DNA from: an uncultured Bacteroidota bacterium
GTDB taxonomy: Bacteria > Bacteroidota > Bacteroidia > AKYH767-A > OLB10
DNA: 64,000 nucleotides
Assembly: GCA_900696575.1 (NCBI GenBank)
Contig: CAADHD010000025.1
Location: 1-64,000 of the forward strand
Reading direction: 5' to 3'
Shown here: positions 17,225-25,781 of the stretch, piece after piece
Layout: the number at the start of each line of letters is the position of its first letter
How positions within the stretch are numbered: position 1 is the first letter of the stretch
Translations under genes and position numbers: made by a program
Notes under the pieces: generated by a model
Databases searched by the model: none
The model's input: the letters and a program-made list of their open reading frames with translations, nothing else
Told to the model about the DNA's origin: nothing

Positions 17225-18016
17225 ATGCTTGTGAAGCTGCTCAGGCAGATGCTTGCTCCTCTTAAGCGGTTTAAAACGGATTCGTTTTACCGCGAGTGGC
17301 TCCGTTTATCTGATAAAATCAAATCTATTCCGTCAGAAACTGTTTCTTCTGTTAATGCAGCCGGTTTTTCAATTCGTTTTTCAGATGCATCTGCATTGCT
17401 TAACATGTTTGAAAATATCTTTGTGAATGAGTGCTATCGTTTCAAAACCTCAAGCACGAAACCGGTTATTATTGACTGCGGAGCCAACCTCGGCCTCTCT
17501 GTTTCATGGTTTGCCAGAAATTATCCCGGCTCATCCATCATTGCTTTTGAACCTGACCCTTTACTTTTCGGTATTCTTCAGCACAATGCACAAGCCAATA
17601 ACATCAATGCCGATTTGAGAAATGAAGCAGTATGGAATACAAATTCTGAATTGAAATTTTTCTCAAGTAAAAAACAAAATGCACAGATTGCAGATTCCGG
17701 AACCGAAACGGTAAAAGCTGTCAGGCTAAAGGAAATACTGGAGACTTATTCTCAGATTGATTTACTGAAAATTGACATTGAAGGAGCTGAATATGCCGTT
17801 ATTGCCGATTGCAGAAATGAACTTCACCGTGTAAAACATGTATTTGTTGAATGTCATTTCAAAGATGGTAATATGAGTGAAGTTTTAGCCCTTCTTCAAC
17901 AGCTTCAGAAGTCAGGTTTCAGTTGTTCTATTCAAACGCCAATCAATAAAACCCCGTTTTTATTTATGAGTGGCTTTCAAACGATGGATATTTTTGCTTC
18001 GAGAACTCCCGGTTAA
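17225..18016 (+). CDS. FkbM-family SAM-dependent methyltransferase
   Basis: A 263-residue protein with the SAM-binding motif IIDCGANLGLSV (about 82-93), the acidic motif IIAFEPDP and the FkbM hallmark LLKIDIEGAEYAVI. FkbM enzymes O-methylate sugars or polyketides; the substrate is unknown and no glycan cluster surrounds it. It starts 3 bases after the CBS gene and its end overlaps the convergent vWA gene by 4 bases. Confidence 0.88.
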   Translation: MLVKLLRQMLAPLKRFKTDSFYREWLRLSDKIKSIPSETVSSVNAAGFSIRFSDASALLNMFENIFVNECYRFKTSSTKPVIIDCGANLGLSVSWFARNYPGSSIIAFEPDPLLFGILQHNAQANNINADLRNEAVWNTNSELKFFSSKKQNAQIADSGTETVKAVRLKEILETYSQIDLLKIDIEGAEYAVIADCRNELHRVKHVFVECHFKDGNMSEVLALLQQLQKSGFSCSIQTPINKTPFLFMSGFQTMDIFASRTPG

Positions 18017-19401
18017 TAAAGCTGAACAGCGGTACTGCTGCCTGAGGCTATGCGAAAACTCCGTTCAATAGTATAGATACTTTCTTTTGAGTTTTTCGGA
18101 CGAAAAATGATTCTGTACCTTCCCGGTTGCAAGGCAACAGATTCTCTGGTAAGGTTATCATTTAACCGGTAGGTTCCGATCAGTTCATTGTTATCTTCCA
18201 GATAAATACTTCCGTATCCATTATTGTTGGCTGAAATATGAACCAAACCCGGCTTGGGGATTTCAATGGTGGTTGTTTTGCTTTGAGCAATTTCTACATC
18301 AGCCAGATTGATTCGCGGGGTGGTAAGTATTTCGAGGTCATAAATACCTGTTAAAAATCTTTCTTTAGAATTGAACGGCTGAACATGAAGCGTAGCCGTT
18401 GATTTGCTTTTCCGGATGATTGCCTGCAGATTTTTATACTCATTGCTGCCTTCTAATTTCAGATACAAATCTCCCTGTGGGGCATCAATGCCCACTACAG
18501 TATGCTTGCCGGGCGTAACCGTTACACTATCTTTTGACACCGGTGGAATGGTATGCACTACAATACGGTAAATGGCCAGCGGATCCACCTTTAACGTATC
18601 CGGATTTCCTTTGGTGTTCATGGTATGTACAAAATTGTAACGGATGGCTCCTGAATACATATCATAAAAGGTCATTCCCACATTGGTTTCTGTAGGGCGT
18701 TGATATACATCCAGCAGGTTTACCTGCATGGAAGTATTGTTTAATGCCTGCGAAATGACCACATTCAATATATGACGGAACTGCGTTTCCTGCGAAGCAT
18801 CAAAGTAATTACCCACGCATTCAAATGCCTTTGCAAAATCTTTGGTTACTCCCAACCCAATAACAAATGGTTTTAGAATAATGCCTTTCCGTTGCAGTTG
18901 ATAGGACACGGCACATGGGTCTCCTTTGCATTCTTCTATACCATCGGTAATCAGAATGATTATGTTCCGTGAGGGACCGGGCGGAAAGTCTTTGGCGCTT
19001 TCCATCAGCGACAGAGCAATAGGAGTAGTTCCGCTTGGTTTTATTTCACGGAGTTTTTGTTTTATGGATCGGTTATTATCACCTCCAAATGGAACTTCAA
19101 GCCTTGTATCATCGCAATCCTGAGGAGGAAAATTTTTAGTATGCCCGTAAATCCTTAAGGCTAATTCAACATTCTCAATGCTTTTTAAACTGTCAACCAT
19201 TTCACTGAGTAGCATACGCGCAACTTCAAACCGCGAATTGCTCTGCCATTGGGCCATCATGCTTTGCGAAGCATCAAATAAAAAGAGTATCCGTGTAGGG
19301 AGCACAGGCGCAGTTGGTTGTGCACCTATTTCTAATCCGGTAATTCCTGAAATCAGGAACAGACATAGCCATTTTTTCATTGTGCCGTAAAGTTTCTTCA
19401 A
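18013..19401 (-). CDS. Exported von Willebrand factor A domain protein
   Basis: A 462-residue protein with a signal peptide ending near GAQ (27) and a vWA domain with an intact MIDAS: Asp43-x-Ser45-x-Ser47 in LFDASQSM, the Thr of PSGTTPIAL, and Asp in IILITDGIEEC. After about residue 230 follow beta-rich segments of unknown fold that may be Ig-like repeats. ATG at 19380 (Met8) would also give a good signal peptide. A TACCTTCG box lies at 19450-19457 on the minus strand. It probably binds a ligand or partner in the envelope. The next upstream gene on this strand, at 19531, is also exported. Confidence 0.8.
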   Translation of the reverse strand: MKKLYGTMKKWLCLFLISGITGLEIGAQPTAPVLPTRILFLFDASQSMMAQWQSNSRFEVARMLLSEMVDSLKSIENVELALRIYGHTKNFPPQDCDDTRLEVPFGGDNNRSIKQKLREIKPSGTTPIALSLMESAKDFPPGPSRNIIILITDGIEECKGDPCAVSYQLQRKGIILKPFVIGLGVTKDFAKAFECVGNYFDASQETQFRHILNVVISQALNNTSMQVNLLDVYQRPTETNVGMTFYDMYSGAIRYNFVHTMNTKGNPDTLKVDPLAIYRIVVHTIPPVSKDSVTVTPGKHTVVGIDAPQGDLYLKLEGSNEYKNLQAIIRKSKSTATLHVQPFNSKERFLTGIYDLEILTTPRINLADVEIAQSKTTTIEIPKPGLVHISANNNGYGSIYLEDNNELIGTYRLNDNLTRESVALQPGRYRIIFRPKNSKESIYTIERSFRIASGSSTAVQLY

Positions 19402-19530
19402 CCGGAAAAGAGAATGTATCCTCCCGGAATAAAATTATCAACATGATAACGAAGGTAGAATGTTTAAATTTTTGAATAGCTCAGAAGTCAGCCTTATTTA
19501 ACATCAACCTGCAAGGTTAATGGCAATTTA

Positions 19531-20430
19531 CTATTTAATGTTTTCGAGTATTTTAACCACTGTCTTTATCTTTTCTTTCTGCTTGTCAATTTCCGATTGC
19601 TTTTCATTCTGCTTTTTCAGGTTTCGGTCTATGCTCCGTTTCTCATTTTCAATGGCGGAACTGTTGTTGTCATTCTTTTTATTAAGTGATTCCTGTTCCT
19701 TTTCCAGTTTTCTCTTATCGCTTTCTATTTTTTTCAGATTGATTTTGGCTAACTTTTCCTCCTCACCGGCAGTTCCGGAAAGTTTGCTCACCACTTCCCT
19801 TTGACGTAGCAATTCTTCTTCTTTAGCAGTTAACAGTTTCGTGGTAGTTTCAAGTGAACGTTTGTTATTTTCAATTTCACGTTCAGCCTGTTTCATCTTT
19901 TTCTCGGAACGCTGATTTTCGCCTCTCAACTCCTCCAGTTCATTTTCCAGTTTTTTTAACTGCCTTTCCTGGCTTATTTTTATTTCATTAACTGCCTTGT
20001 AATGCATCCCGGTTCCGAAATCGTGAAGGTATTTTTTAATGGATGATGCTTCAAGCGGATGTGCAGTTTCCGAATAAAATGTTTCATCATCCACCGTAAA
20101 CCATGCCGTAAGAATCACCCCATCGGTTACTTCACGGCTCTTTACATATATATTTAATGGCAGGTGAGTAATGTTTTTGACCACTGCCCCGCGTATAAAT
20201 AATTCACCATGGGCTTCTTCGGTTCTTGATTTGCTGCCTTTGCGAAGGTACTTTCCTAAATCATTTTTAATGGATTTGTAGGTCTGTTCAGGTATCATCA
20301 TTTCAAAACCCGTATGAGTGCCTTTACTCATATCTTCAATTACCTCTTTTACCGATACCTGCATGTCTTTTTGTGCCATAACAGGTTTGAGGAGCATAAA
20401 ACAAATCGTGAGGATGCAAAACTTTTTCAT
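19531..20430 (-). CDS. Exported coiled-coil protein of unknown function
   Basis: A 299-residue protein with a signal peptide (cleavage after VMAQ, 20), a globular region of about 130 residues (VSVKEVIEDMSKGTHTGFEM to the FTVDDETFYSE segment), and a long Glu/Lys-rich coiled coil from about 150 to the end. No family was recognised. It is transcribed from a -7 box at 20482-20489 that faces the promoter of the next gene. A 129-base gap separates it from the vWA gene. Confidence 0.7.
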   Translation of the reverse strand: MKKFCILTICFMLLKPVMAQKDMQVSVKEVIEDMSKGTHTGFEMMIPEQTYKSIKNDLGKYLRKGSKSRTEEAHGELFIRGAVVKNITHLPLNIYVKSREVTDGVILTAWFTVDDETFYSETAHPLEASSIKKYLHDFGTGMHYKAVNEIKISQERQLKKLENELEELRGENQRSEKKMKQAEREIENNKRSLETTTKLLTAKEEELLRQREVVSKLSGTAGEEEKLAKINLKKIESDKRKLEKEQESLNKKNDNNSSAIENEKRSIDRNLKKQNEKQSEIDKQKEKIKTVVKILENIK

Positions 20431-20470
20431 AAAAAATTTTTAAGCCTAAAAAAGAATTTAACAGTGAAAA

Positions 20471-20478
20471 TATCTTTG
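20471..20478 (+). promoter_or_regulatory. -7 box (TATCTTTG) of the 131-residue membrane protein
   Basis: A full TAnnTTTG match. Only 3 bases separate it from an opposite-strand box at 20482-20489, so the two promoters face each other and their start sites overlap. Confidence 0.6.
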
Positions 20479-20481
20479 CCG

Positions 20482-20489
20482 CAAAGTTA
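20482..20489 (-). promoter_or_regulatory. -7 box (TAACTTTG) of the coiled-coil gene
   Basis: A full match on the minus strand, forming with 20471-20478 a near-palindrome centred at 20480. Expected leader lengths are about 45 bases on both sides. Confidence 0.6.
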
Positions 20490-20525
20490 GCCTAAACAAT
20501 AAACCTTCAGGCTTGTTAAAGCATC

Positions 20526-20921
20526 ATGTTCATGGAAAACCCTTCAAAAGGACTTTGTAATATCGGAGAACAGGAGATACGGCTCAGAAAAAAATTATTG
20601 ACAATAACCACAGCATTCGGATTGTTGGCCTCTTATCTTTTTATTTTTCATCATGATTCCATCTGGCTGCTTGTTATTTTCTTTCTTACTTTGTTTGCGT
20701 CTATCCTTATTTATTGGGAAGTAAGAACGCGATTTTGTGTGCTCTTCGGAATTTTCAATTTACAGAATTTCGGAACCCTTGGTAAATTAAACGAAGTTAC
20801 CTGTCCTGATACCAGCAGAAAAGCACGAAACAAGGCTGTTAAAATGATTGTCAATTCCATGTTTATAGCAGCATTGATTACCGGTGTGCTTTTTTATAGT
20901 ATCTGCCTGAATAGCCATTAA
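20526..20921 (+). CDS. Small integral membrane protein of unknown function
   Basis: A 131-residue protein with two adjacent membrane segments (about 24-45 and 46-66) and one near the C-terminus (about 108-127). A conserved-looking loop, CPDTSRKARNKAVKM, lies between. No family was recognised. It ends 33 bases before guaA, which has its own promoter. ATG at 20532 is an alternative start. Confidence 0.65.
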   Translation: MFMENPSKGLCNIGEQEIRLRKKLLTITTAFGLLASYLFIFHHDSIWLLVIFFLTLFASILIYWEVRTRFCVLFGIFNLQNFGTLGKLNEVTCPDTSRKARNKAVKMIVNSMFIAALITGVLFYSICLNSH

Positions 20922-20941
20922 CCACCGTTTTTTCAAAACCC

Positions 20942-20949
20942 TACCTTTG
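20942..20949 (+). promoter_or_regulatory. -7 box (TACCTTTG) of guaA
   Basis: A full TAnnTTTG match ending 5 bases before the guaA ATG; transcription should start at the start codon itself. Confidence 0.6.
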
Positions 20950-20954
20950 CCGTC

Positions 20955-22487
20955 ATGCAGCATGAGGCTATACTGATTATTGATTTTGGTTCGCAATTTA
21001 CGCAACTGATAGCGCGCAGACTACGCGAACTGAATGTTTACTGCGAAATACATCCTTTTAGTCATTACCCGGCATTTCATGAAAACATAAAAGGAGTTAT
21101 TCTGTCTGGTGGGCCTGCATCGGTACGCGATGAAGATGCACCTAGAATCAAATTGAACGGGATGATGAGTAAAGTTCCTGTTCTTGGTATTTGCTACGGA
21201 GCACAATTGCTTGTTCAGGATTTGGGAGGAGAAGTTAAATCATCACAAAAACGCGAATACGGGCGTGCAAAGCTTGATATTAGAAACAGCAACGGATTGC
21301 TTTTTGAGAAAGTATCTGACCAATCGCAGGTATGGATGTCACACAGTGATTCTATTGCTCGCCTGCCGGAAAATTTTGAAATTATTGCCGGAACGGAAAC
21401 CATTCCTTGTGCGGCCTACCAGTCAACTGATAAAAGAATTTTTGGGTTGCAGTTTCATCCGGAAGTAGTGCATACCGAAGCAGGAATGGAAATTCTTAAA
21501 AACTTTGCTTTTAACATCTGCGGCTGCCGTGGAGACTGGACCCCTTCCTCGTTTATTGAAGAAACCATTGATTCGTTGAAAGAAACCCTTAAGGATGATA
21601 AGGTCATTCTTGGTTTATCAGGTGGCGTTGACTCAGGTGTGGCCGCCTTGCTTTTGCATAAAGCCATCGGAAAAAATCTCTATTGCATTTTTGTTGATAA
21701 CGGATTGCTGCGGAAAAATGAAGCTAAACAGGTTATCGAAACGTATGGCGGAATGGGATTACATATAATTCATACCGATGCTTCACAACATTTTTATGAG
21801 GCATTGAGAGGCGTTTCAGACCCGGAACAAAAAAGGAAAATCATCGGCCGTGTTTTTATTGAAGAATTCGACAGGCAGGCGCATAAAATTGATAATGTAA
21901 AATGGCTGGCTCAGGGTACCATTTATCCTGATGTGATTGAATCGGTTTCAGTAAAAGGTCCATCAGCCACCATCAAATCACATCACAATGTTGGCGGCCT
22001 TCCTGAGAAAATGCATTTGAAAGTGGTAGAACCTCTGCGTTCGCTTTTTAAAGACGAAGTCAGGAGAACAGGGATGGCTTTGGGTATGAAGCCCGAATTG
22101 CTGAACCGTCATCCGTTTCCAGGGCCCGGACTTGGCATCCGAATTTTAGGAGATATTTCGGCTGATAAAGTACGGATGCTTCAGGAAGCTGATTCGGTTT
22201 TTATTGACAACCTCCGCAAGTCAGCTTTATACGATAAGGTATGGCAGGCTGCTGTGATTCTGCTCCCCGTGCAAAGTGTGGGAGTAATGGGCGATGAGCG
22301 CACGTATGAAAATGCAGTAGTGCTTCGCGCTGTTACTTCGGTGGATGGAATGACGGCCGACTGGTGTCATCTTCCATACGATTTTATGGCCAAAGTTTCC
22401 AATGAAATCATCAATAATGTAAAAGGTATAAACCGTGTAGTCTATGACATTTCTTCAAAACCACCGGCTACTATAGAATGGGAGTAG
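20955..22487 (+). CDS. guaA: GMP synthase (glutamine-hydrolysing)
   Basis: A 510-residue two-domain enzyme. The class-I glutamine amidotransferase domain has Cys80 in GICYGAQLL and the His-Glu pair in QFHPEVVHT; the ATP-pyrophosphatase domain has the PP-loop [10 protein letters not shown] (about 221-230); the C-terminal dimerisation domain ends in KPPATIEWE. It converts XMP to GMP. The length is typical. A -7 box 5 bases before ATG predicts a leaderless mRNA; the lipoprotein gene follows 5 bases after the stop. Confidence 0.97.
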   Translation: MQHEAILIIDFGSQFTQLIARRLRELNVYCEIHPFSHYPAFHENIKGVILSGGPASVRDEDAPRIKLNGMMSKVPVLGICYGAQLLVQDLGGEVKSSQKREYGRAKLDIRNSNGLLFEKVSDQSQVWMSHSDSIARLPENFEIIAGTETIPCAAYQSTDKRIFGLQFHPEVVHTEAGMEILKNFAFNICGCRGDWTPSSFIEETIDSLKETLKDDKVILGLSGGVDSGVAALLLHKAIGKNLYCIFVDNGLLRKNEAKQVIETYGGMGLHIIHTDASQHFYEALRGVSDPEQKRKIIGRVFIEEFDRQAHKIDNVKWLAQGTIYPDVIESVSVKGPSATIKSHHNVGGLPEKMHLKVVEPLRSLFKDEVRRTGMALGMKPELLNRHPFPGPGLGIRILGDISADKVRMLQEADSVFIDNLRKSALYDKVWQAAVILLPVQSVGVMGDERTYENAVVLRAVTSVDGMTADWCHLPYDFMAKVSNEIINNVKGINRVVYDISSKPPATIEWE

Positions 22488-22492
22488 GAAGT

Positions 22493-23710
22493 ATGAAAAG
22501 AAAGATTTTATTGATGGTTTCCATTGTTGTAATGGCATATCATCTTTCATCGTGCAAATCGTCACAATCCACAATTTCAAAACCGGTAACCGTTACTCAG
22601 CCGGTTATTCATGTAGTTGAAGAACCGGTGAGAGAAAAACCGAAATCCAAACCGGAAAAGCAATTGTACAGAAATTCCCTCACGTTGGGAATTGTAATGC
22701 CGTTTTATCTATCCGATAATTTTCCTGAAGGTGTTGAATCTGATTCTGTGGATATAGATGCCCGCTCAATGCAGGCCTTGAGTTTTTACGAAGGTGCTTT
22801 GCTGGCTGCAGATTCCATTAAAAAGACAGGCATTCATATACAGTTGAGAATTGCCGATAACAGCACGGATACTTCTGCTCATCAGTGGATGCTGATGAAT
22901 TATCAGTGGCTTAAACAGAACGACCTTAACTTTATTCACTTTGCCAGCAATCAATGCGATGAAATAGCAAGGTCGGCAGAAAAATTCAGATTGCCGGTTA
23001 TCATATCACAATGCAATAATCTTTCTGAGGCATTAAATGAATTTACTGCTCTGATTACTCCATCCACACGTACACAATGCACAGAAGCAATGAAATTTGT
23101 AATTGACGAATTTCCTATGCACACTGTTGCCGTAATGGCAAGGCAAGCCGGGCGGGAGAATGACCTGGCTGATATTTTTCTGAATGCGTTGAATAGATTA
23201 TCTCCCGGCAAAGCAGTCAGAATTTCTCCTTCAGATACAGCCTCATGGAAACAAAGAATTTCTGCTTCAACCAGCGAAACCGTGATGGTGCTGGCCTCCA
23301 GCGATGAGTATTTTGTTACGGCAATTTTAAACTCGCTGGACATGACCGGAAGAAAAATTACTGTTATCGGGATGCCTACCTGGGAGAACTTCGAAACAAT
23401 ACGTCTTGGCAGTTTCAATAATCTGGATGTGATTTGTTTTAATGCATCCTGGCTTGAATTCACCGATGAAGAGGTGAAATCCTTCCGCGATAGATATTTA
23501 AGCCAGTACAAGACAGACATCAACTGGCATTCCTGGCAGGGTATGCAAACAGTAATTTTTGCTTCTCATGCTGCTTATACCGAAAAAGTAAAGGATATTT
23601 TTCCTCAGTTATTCCCACTTGTTGCCACTGGCGGATTTGAAAATCAGTCTGTTTCAATTATCCGCTATTCAGGATTTGAAGCCATCAGGCTTAAGCGCAC
23701 AAAACCCTGA
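22493..23710 (+). CDS. Lipoprotein with periplasmic-binding-protein-like fold
   Basis: 405 residues from ATG at 22493, preferred over the in-frame ATG at 22478 because it starts after the guaA stop and directly at a lipoprotein signal (MKRKILLM... HLSSC, lipidated Cys21). A Pro/Lys/Val-rich linker (about 25-60) leads to a type-I periplasmic-binding-like domain (TLGIVMPFYLSDN, ALSFYEGALLAADS, VMVLASSDEYFVTAILNSL). Related proteins beside guaA in other Bacteroidota often carry LysM repeats; none is visible here. It may sense or bind an envelope ligand. Confidence 0.7.
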   Translation: MKRKILLMVSIVVMAYHLSSCKSSQSTISKPVTVTQPVIHVVEEPVREKPKSKPEKQLYRNSLTLGIVMPFYLSDNFPEGVESDSVDIDARSMQALSFYEGALLAADSIKKTGIHIQLRIADNSTDTSAHQWMLMNYQWLKQNDLNFIHFASNQCDEIARSAEKFRLPVIISQCNNLSEALNEFTALITPSTRTQCTEAMKFVIDEFPMHTVAVMARQAGRENDLADIFLNALNRLSPGKAVRISPSDTASWKQRISASTSETVMVLASSDEYFVTAILNSLDMTGRKITVIGMPTWENFETIRLGSFNNLDVICFNASWLEFTDEEVKSFRDRYLSQYKTDINWHSWQGMQTVIFASHAAYTEKVKDIFPQLFPLVATGGFENQSVSIIRYSGFEAIRLKRTKP

Positions 23711-23718
23711 AGTTGGGT

Positions 23719-23726
23719 TAACTTTG
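23719..23726 (+). promoter_or_regulatory. -7 box (TAACTTTG) of the fatty acid hydroxylase gene
   Basis: A full TAnnTTTG match 18 bases before ATG 23745; it excludes the longer upstream frame as the natural start. Confidence 0.55.
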
Positions 23727-23744
23727 CACACTCAATTAATTCAA

Positions 23745-24371
23745 ATGGCAAAAAAACTTTTTGTATCAAACAAAGATGATACTGTCAGAATGTTTGAAAA
23801 CTCTTTACTTGAAAAACTGACACGCGTTCATTTCACAGTTCCTTTGTTCATTTTTTTACCTGTTGTATTTTGGTTTCTGTACAAAAGTATTTTTGTTTTC
23901 AGTTTGCCGGTTTTGACCCTTATCAGCATGTTTGTTTTCGGCTTAGCCGTCTGGACAATTACCGAATACCTGCTTCACCGCTTTGTATTTCATCTGGAGC
24001 TGCCCGGTAAATTAGGCCATAAGATTCATTTTATTTTTCATGGCGTTCATCATGACTATCCTTCTGACAGCAAACGGTTGGTCATGGTGCCAACCGTAAG
24101 TATTCCGCTGGCAACGTTGTTTTATTTTCTTTTCAAATGGATGCTGGGTGCAGCATTCGTAGCTCCCTTTTTCAGCGGATTTATAACAGGGTACCTTTTT
24201 TATGACATGACACATTATGCAGTGCATCATTTCAATCTGAAAAGTAAGTTCTGGCTTGACCTGAAACATCATCACATGCTTCATCATTTCAGCGAGAGCG
24301 ACCGCGGTTTCGGAGTGTCTTCCAAATTCTGGGATTTGGTTTTCCGCACCATGTACCGAAAAAAGCAGTAA
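23745..24371 (+). CDS. Fatty acid (2-)hydroxylase, sterol desaturase superfamily
   Basis: 208 residues from ATG at 23745, chosen because a -7 box lies inside the upstream open frame. It has about four membrane segments and the His-box set of the di-iron hydroxylases: HRFVFH, HGVHHDYP, HYAVHH and HHHMLHHF. The order and spacing resemble the FA2H/Scs7 subgroup that 2-hydroxylates fatty acids of sphingolipids. Many Bacteroidota make sphingolipids and related sulfonolipids, so it may modify their acyl chains. Its end converges with the barrel gene 6 bases away. Confidence 0.8.
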   Translation: MAKKLFVSNKDDTVRMFENSLLEKLTRVHFTVPLFIFLPVVFWFLYKSIFVFSLPVLTLISMFVFGLAVWTITEYLLHRFVFHLELPGKLGHKIHFIFHGVHHDYPSDSKRLVMVPTVSIPLATLFYFLFKWMLGAAFVAPFFSGFITGYLFYDMTHYAVHHFNLKSKFWLDLKHHHMLHHFSESDRGFGVSSKFWDLVFRTMYRKKQ

Positions 24372-24377
24372 AAAAAA

Positions 24378-25769
24378 TTATTCTGTTTTTTCTGGTGAAA
24401 CAGATTCAGATTTTCGCTTAGCTTCTGTGTTTGTGGCTGTATTTCTGCCAATAATGAAATTTATGCCTGCTCTTAAGCTCACATTTCTGCTGTTGTACGG
24501 AAAAACAGTTCCGGGCAAATTATCGCTCATAAAATAAAACTGATAATCTTCGAGGCTGATGCACATTCCCATGCCGAGATTAAAAATGCTTTTGTTGATC
24601 ATGGAAATACCCGAAACAATATCAAGCCATTTGAGAGGCTGCCATTGATGCTGCAGAGAAACGTTCATCTGCATCTGTTCCGGATAACGGATAAAATGCA
24701 GCAGTAGCGATGTTTCATGTTTTTCATTGATTTTGAAATTGGCCCCCGTGTAATTCTGCATGGGAAGTTTAGTAATATATGAACGATGGGTGTGTTTAAT
24801 ATCCAATCCGCTGGAAAGGGTATCCATCATGCTTTGAAACACGGCACCTGCACCGGCCGTGTCATTCCAGAATTGATTGAGATCAATGCCCGCATAAGTA
24901 AATGATTCGTTTGATTTATTTGAGCGATAATTATCTACCAAAGACTGCCAGCTGATTTTTCCAATGTCAGTTATGGAGGAAGAAATGCTCCATCTGTCAT
25001 TAATCTTCGAAACAAAACCAAAATCATAAGCCCATCCATGGTTACTCCGATCGAAGAGATATTGACTCATCACAAAATCGCCAAAGGTGTTGCTTTCAAT
25101 TCCTGAGGTATTTATCATGATGTCGGGAGTAGTTGTAATGGCCAGTGTGTTAGGGTCAGTAAAAATGGATGCCCCTGCACTTTCAACCGAGATGTTTTCC
25201 ATGCCGTAAATTCGTTTTAGCCTAACCCCAATCGTTAACTTGCGGCTTAGTTCAAGTGCATAGGTGAGTGCATAATCCCTCCGGTGTTCAAGATAAACCT
25301 GCGTATTCAGGTCAACGGTTTTGCCAATGTAAGCGCCATTGCCTTTGGTCAAAAATTCCATAAGGCTTTTTGAATAATTGAAATGGAAATGCACTTTTTC
25401 CGTAATCGCAAAACCGAAATAACTGCTCTTTATTTTTAAACCTGCATGAAACAGATCGGTGCCTGCCGAGATATTCAGACTATTGTTCTCCTTAAGCTTT
25501 GAAAGCATATTCTCTGTATCAAGATAGAGAGAATCATCCTGCAACTGCCTGAAAAGATCGGAATACTTAAAAGCACTGTTGCTCATTGATACATAGGAAT
25601 TTGACATCAGCGGCAGTCCGAAAGATAAGTTGCCGTTAAAATACATGGCGGGGTTAACGGCATTGCGCTGCGGTAATGCCTCAAAACGGTGAAGCATCAT
25701 GTTGGGCTGGGCAATAGCATCAGCAGATAATAATACAGTCAGAAAGAAGATGGTAGCTGTTGATTTCAT
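24378..25769 (-). CDS. Outer-membrane beta-barrel protein, DUF5723-like
   Basis: A 463-residue exported protein (signal peptide ending AIAQ near 21). The mature N-terminus contains RNAVNPAMYFNGNLSFGLP, typical of Bacteroidota barrel proteins of the DUF5723 or PorP-like kind, followed by many alternating amphipathic strands. A charged tail (TEAKRKSESVSPEKTE) follows the last strand. The assignment is by pattern, not search. It lies 12 bases after the lipoprotein gene and forms a two-gene operon with it. Confidence 0.65.
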   Translation of the reverse strand: MKSTATIFFLTVLLSADAIAQPNMMLHRFEALPQRNAVNPAMYFNGNLSFGLPLMSNSYVSMSNSAFKYSDLFRQLQDDSLYLDTENMLSKLKENNSLNISAGTDLFHAGLKIKSSYFGFAITEKVHFHFNYSKSLMEFLTKGNGAYIGKTVDLNTQVYLEHRRDYALTYALELSRKLTIGVRLKRIYGMENISVESAGASIFTDPNTLAITTTPDIMINTSGIESNTFGDFVMSQYLFDRSNHGWAYDFGFVSKINDRWSISSSITDIGKISWQSLVDNYRSNKSNESFTYAGIDLNQFWNDTAGAGAVFQSMMDTLSSGLDIKHTHRSYITKLPMQNYTGANFKINEKHETSLLLHFIRYPEQMQMNVSLQHQWQPLKWLDIVSGISMINKSIFNLGMGMCISLEDYQFYFMSDNLPGTVFPYNSRNVSLRAGINFIIGRNTATNTEAKRKSESVSPEKTE

Positions 25770-25781
25770 GTTGTTACAATT

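Noticed and set aside
19520..19804. Ser/Phe-rich plus-strand open frame
   Set aside because: It mirrors the Glu/Lys coiled coil of the minus-strand gene at 19531-20430.
23619..23744. N-terminal extension of the fatty acid hydroxylase
   Set aside because: It overlaps the lipoprotein gene and includes the -7 box at 23719-23726.
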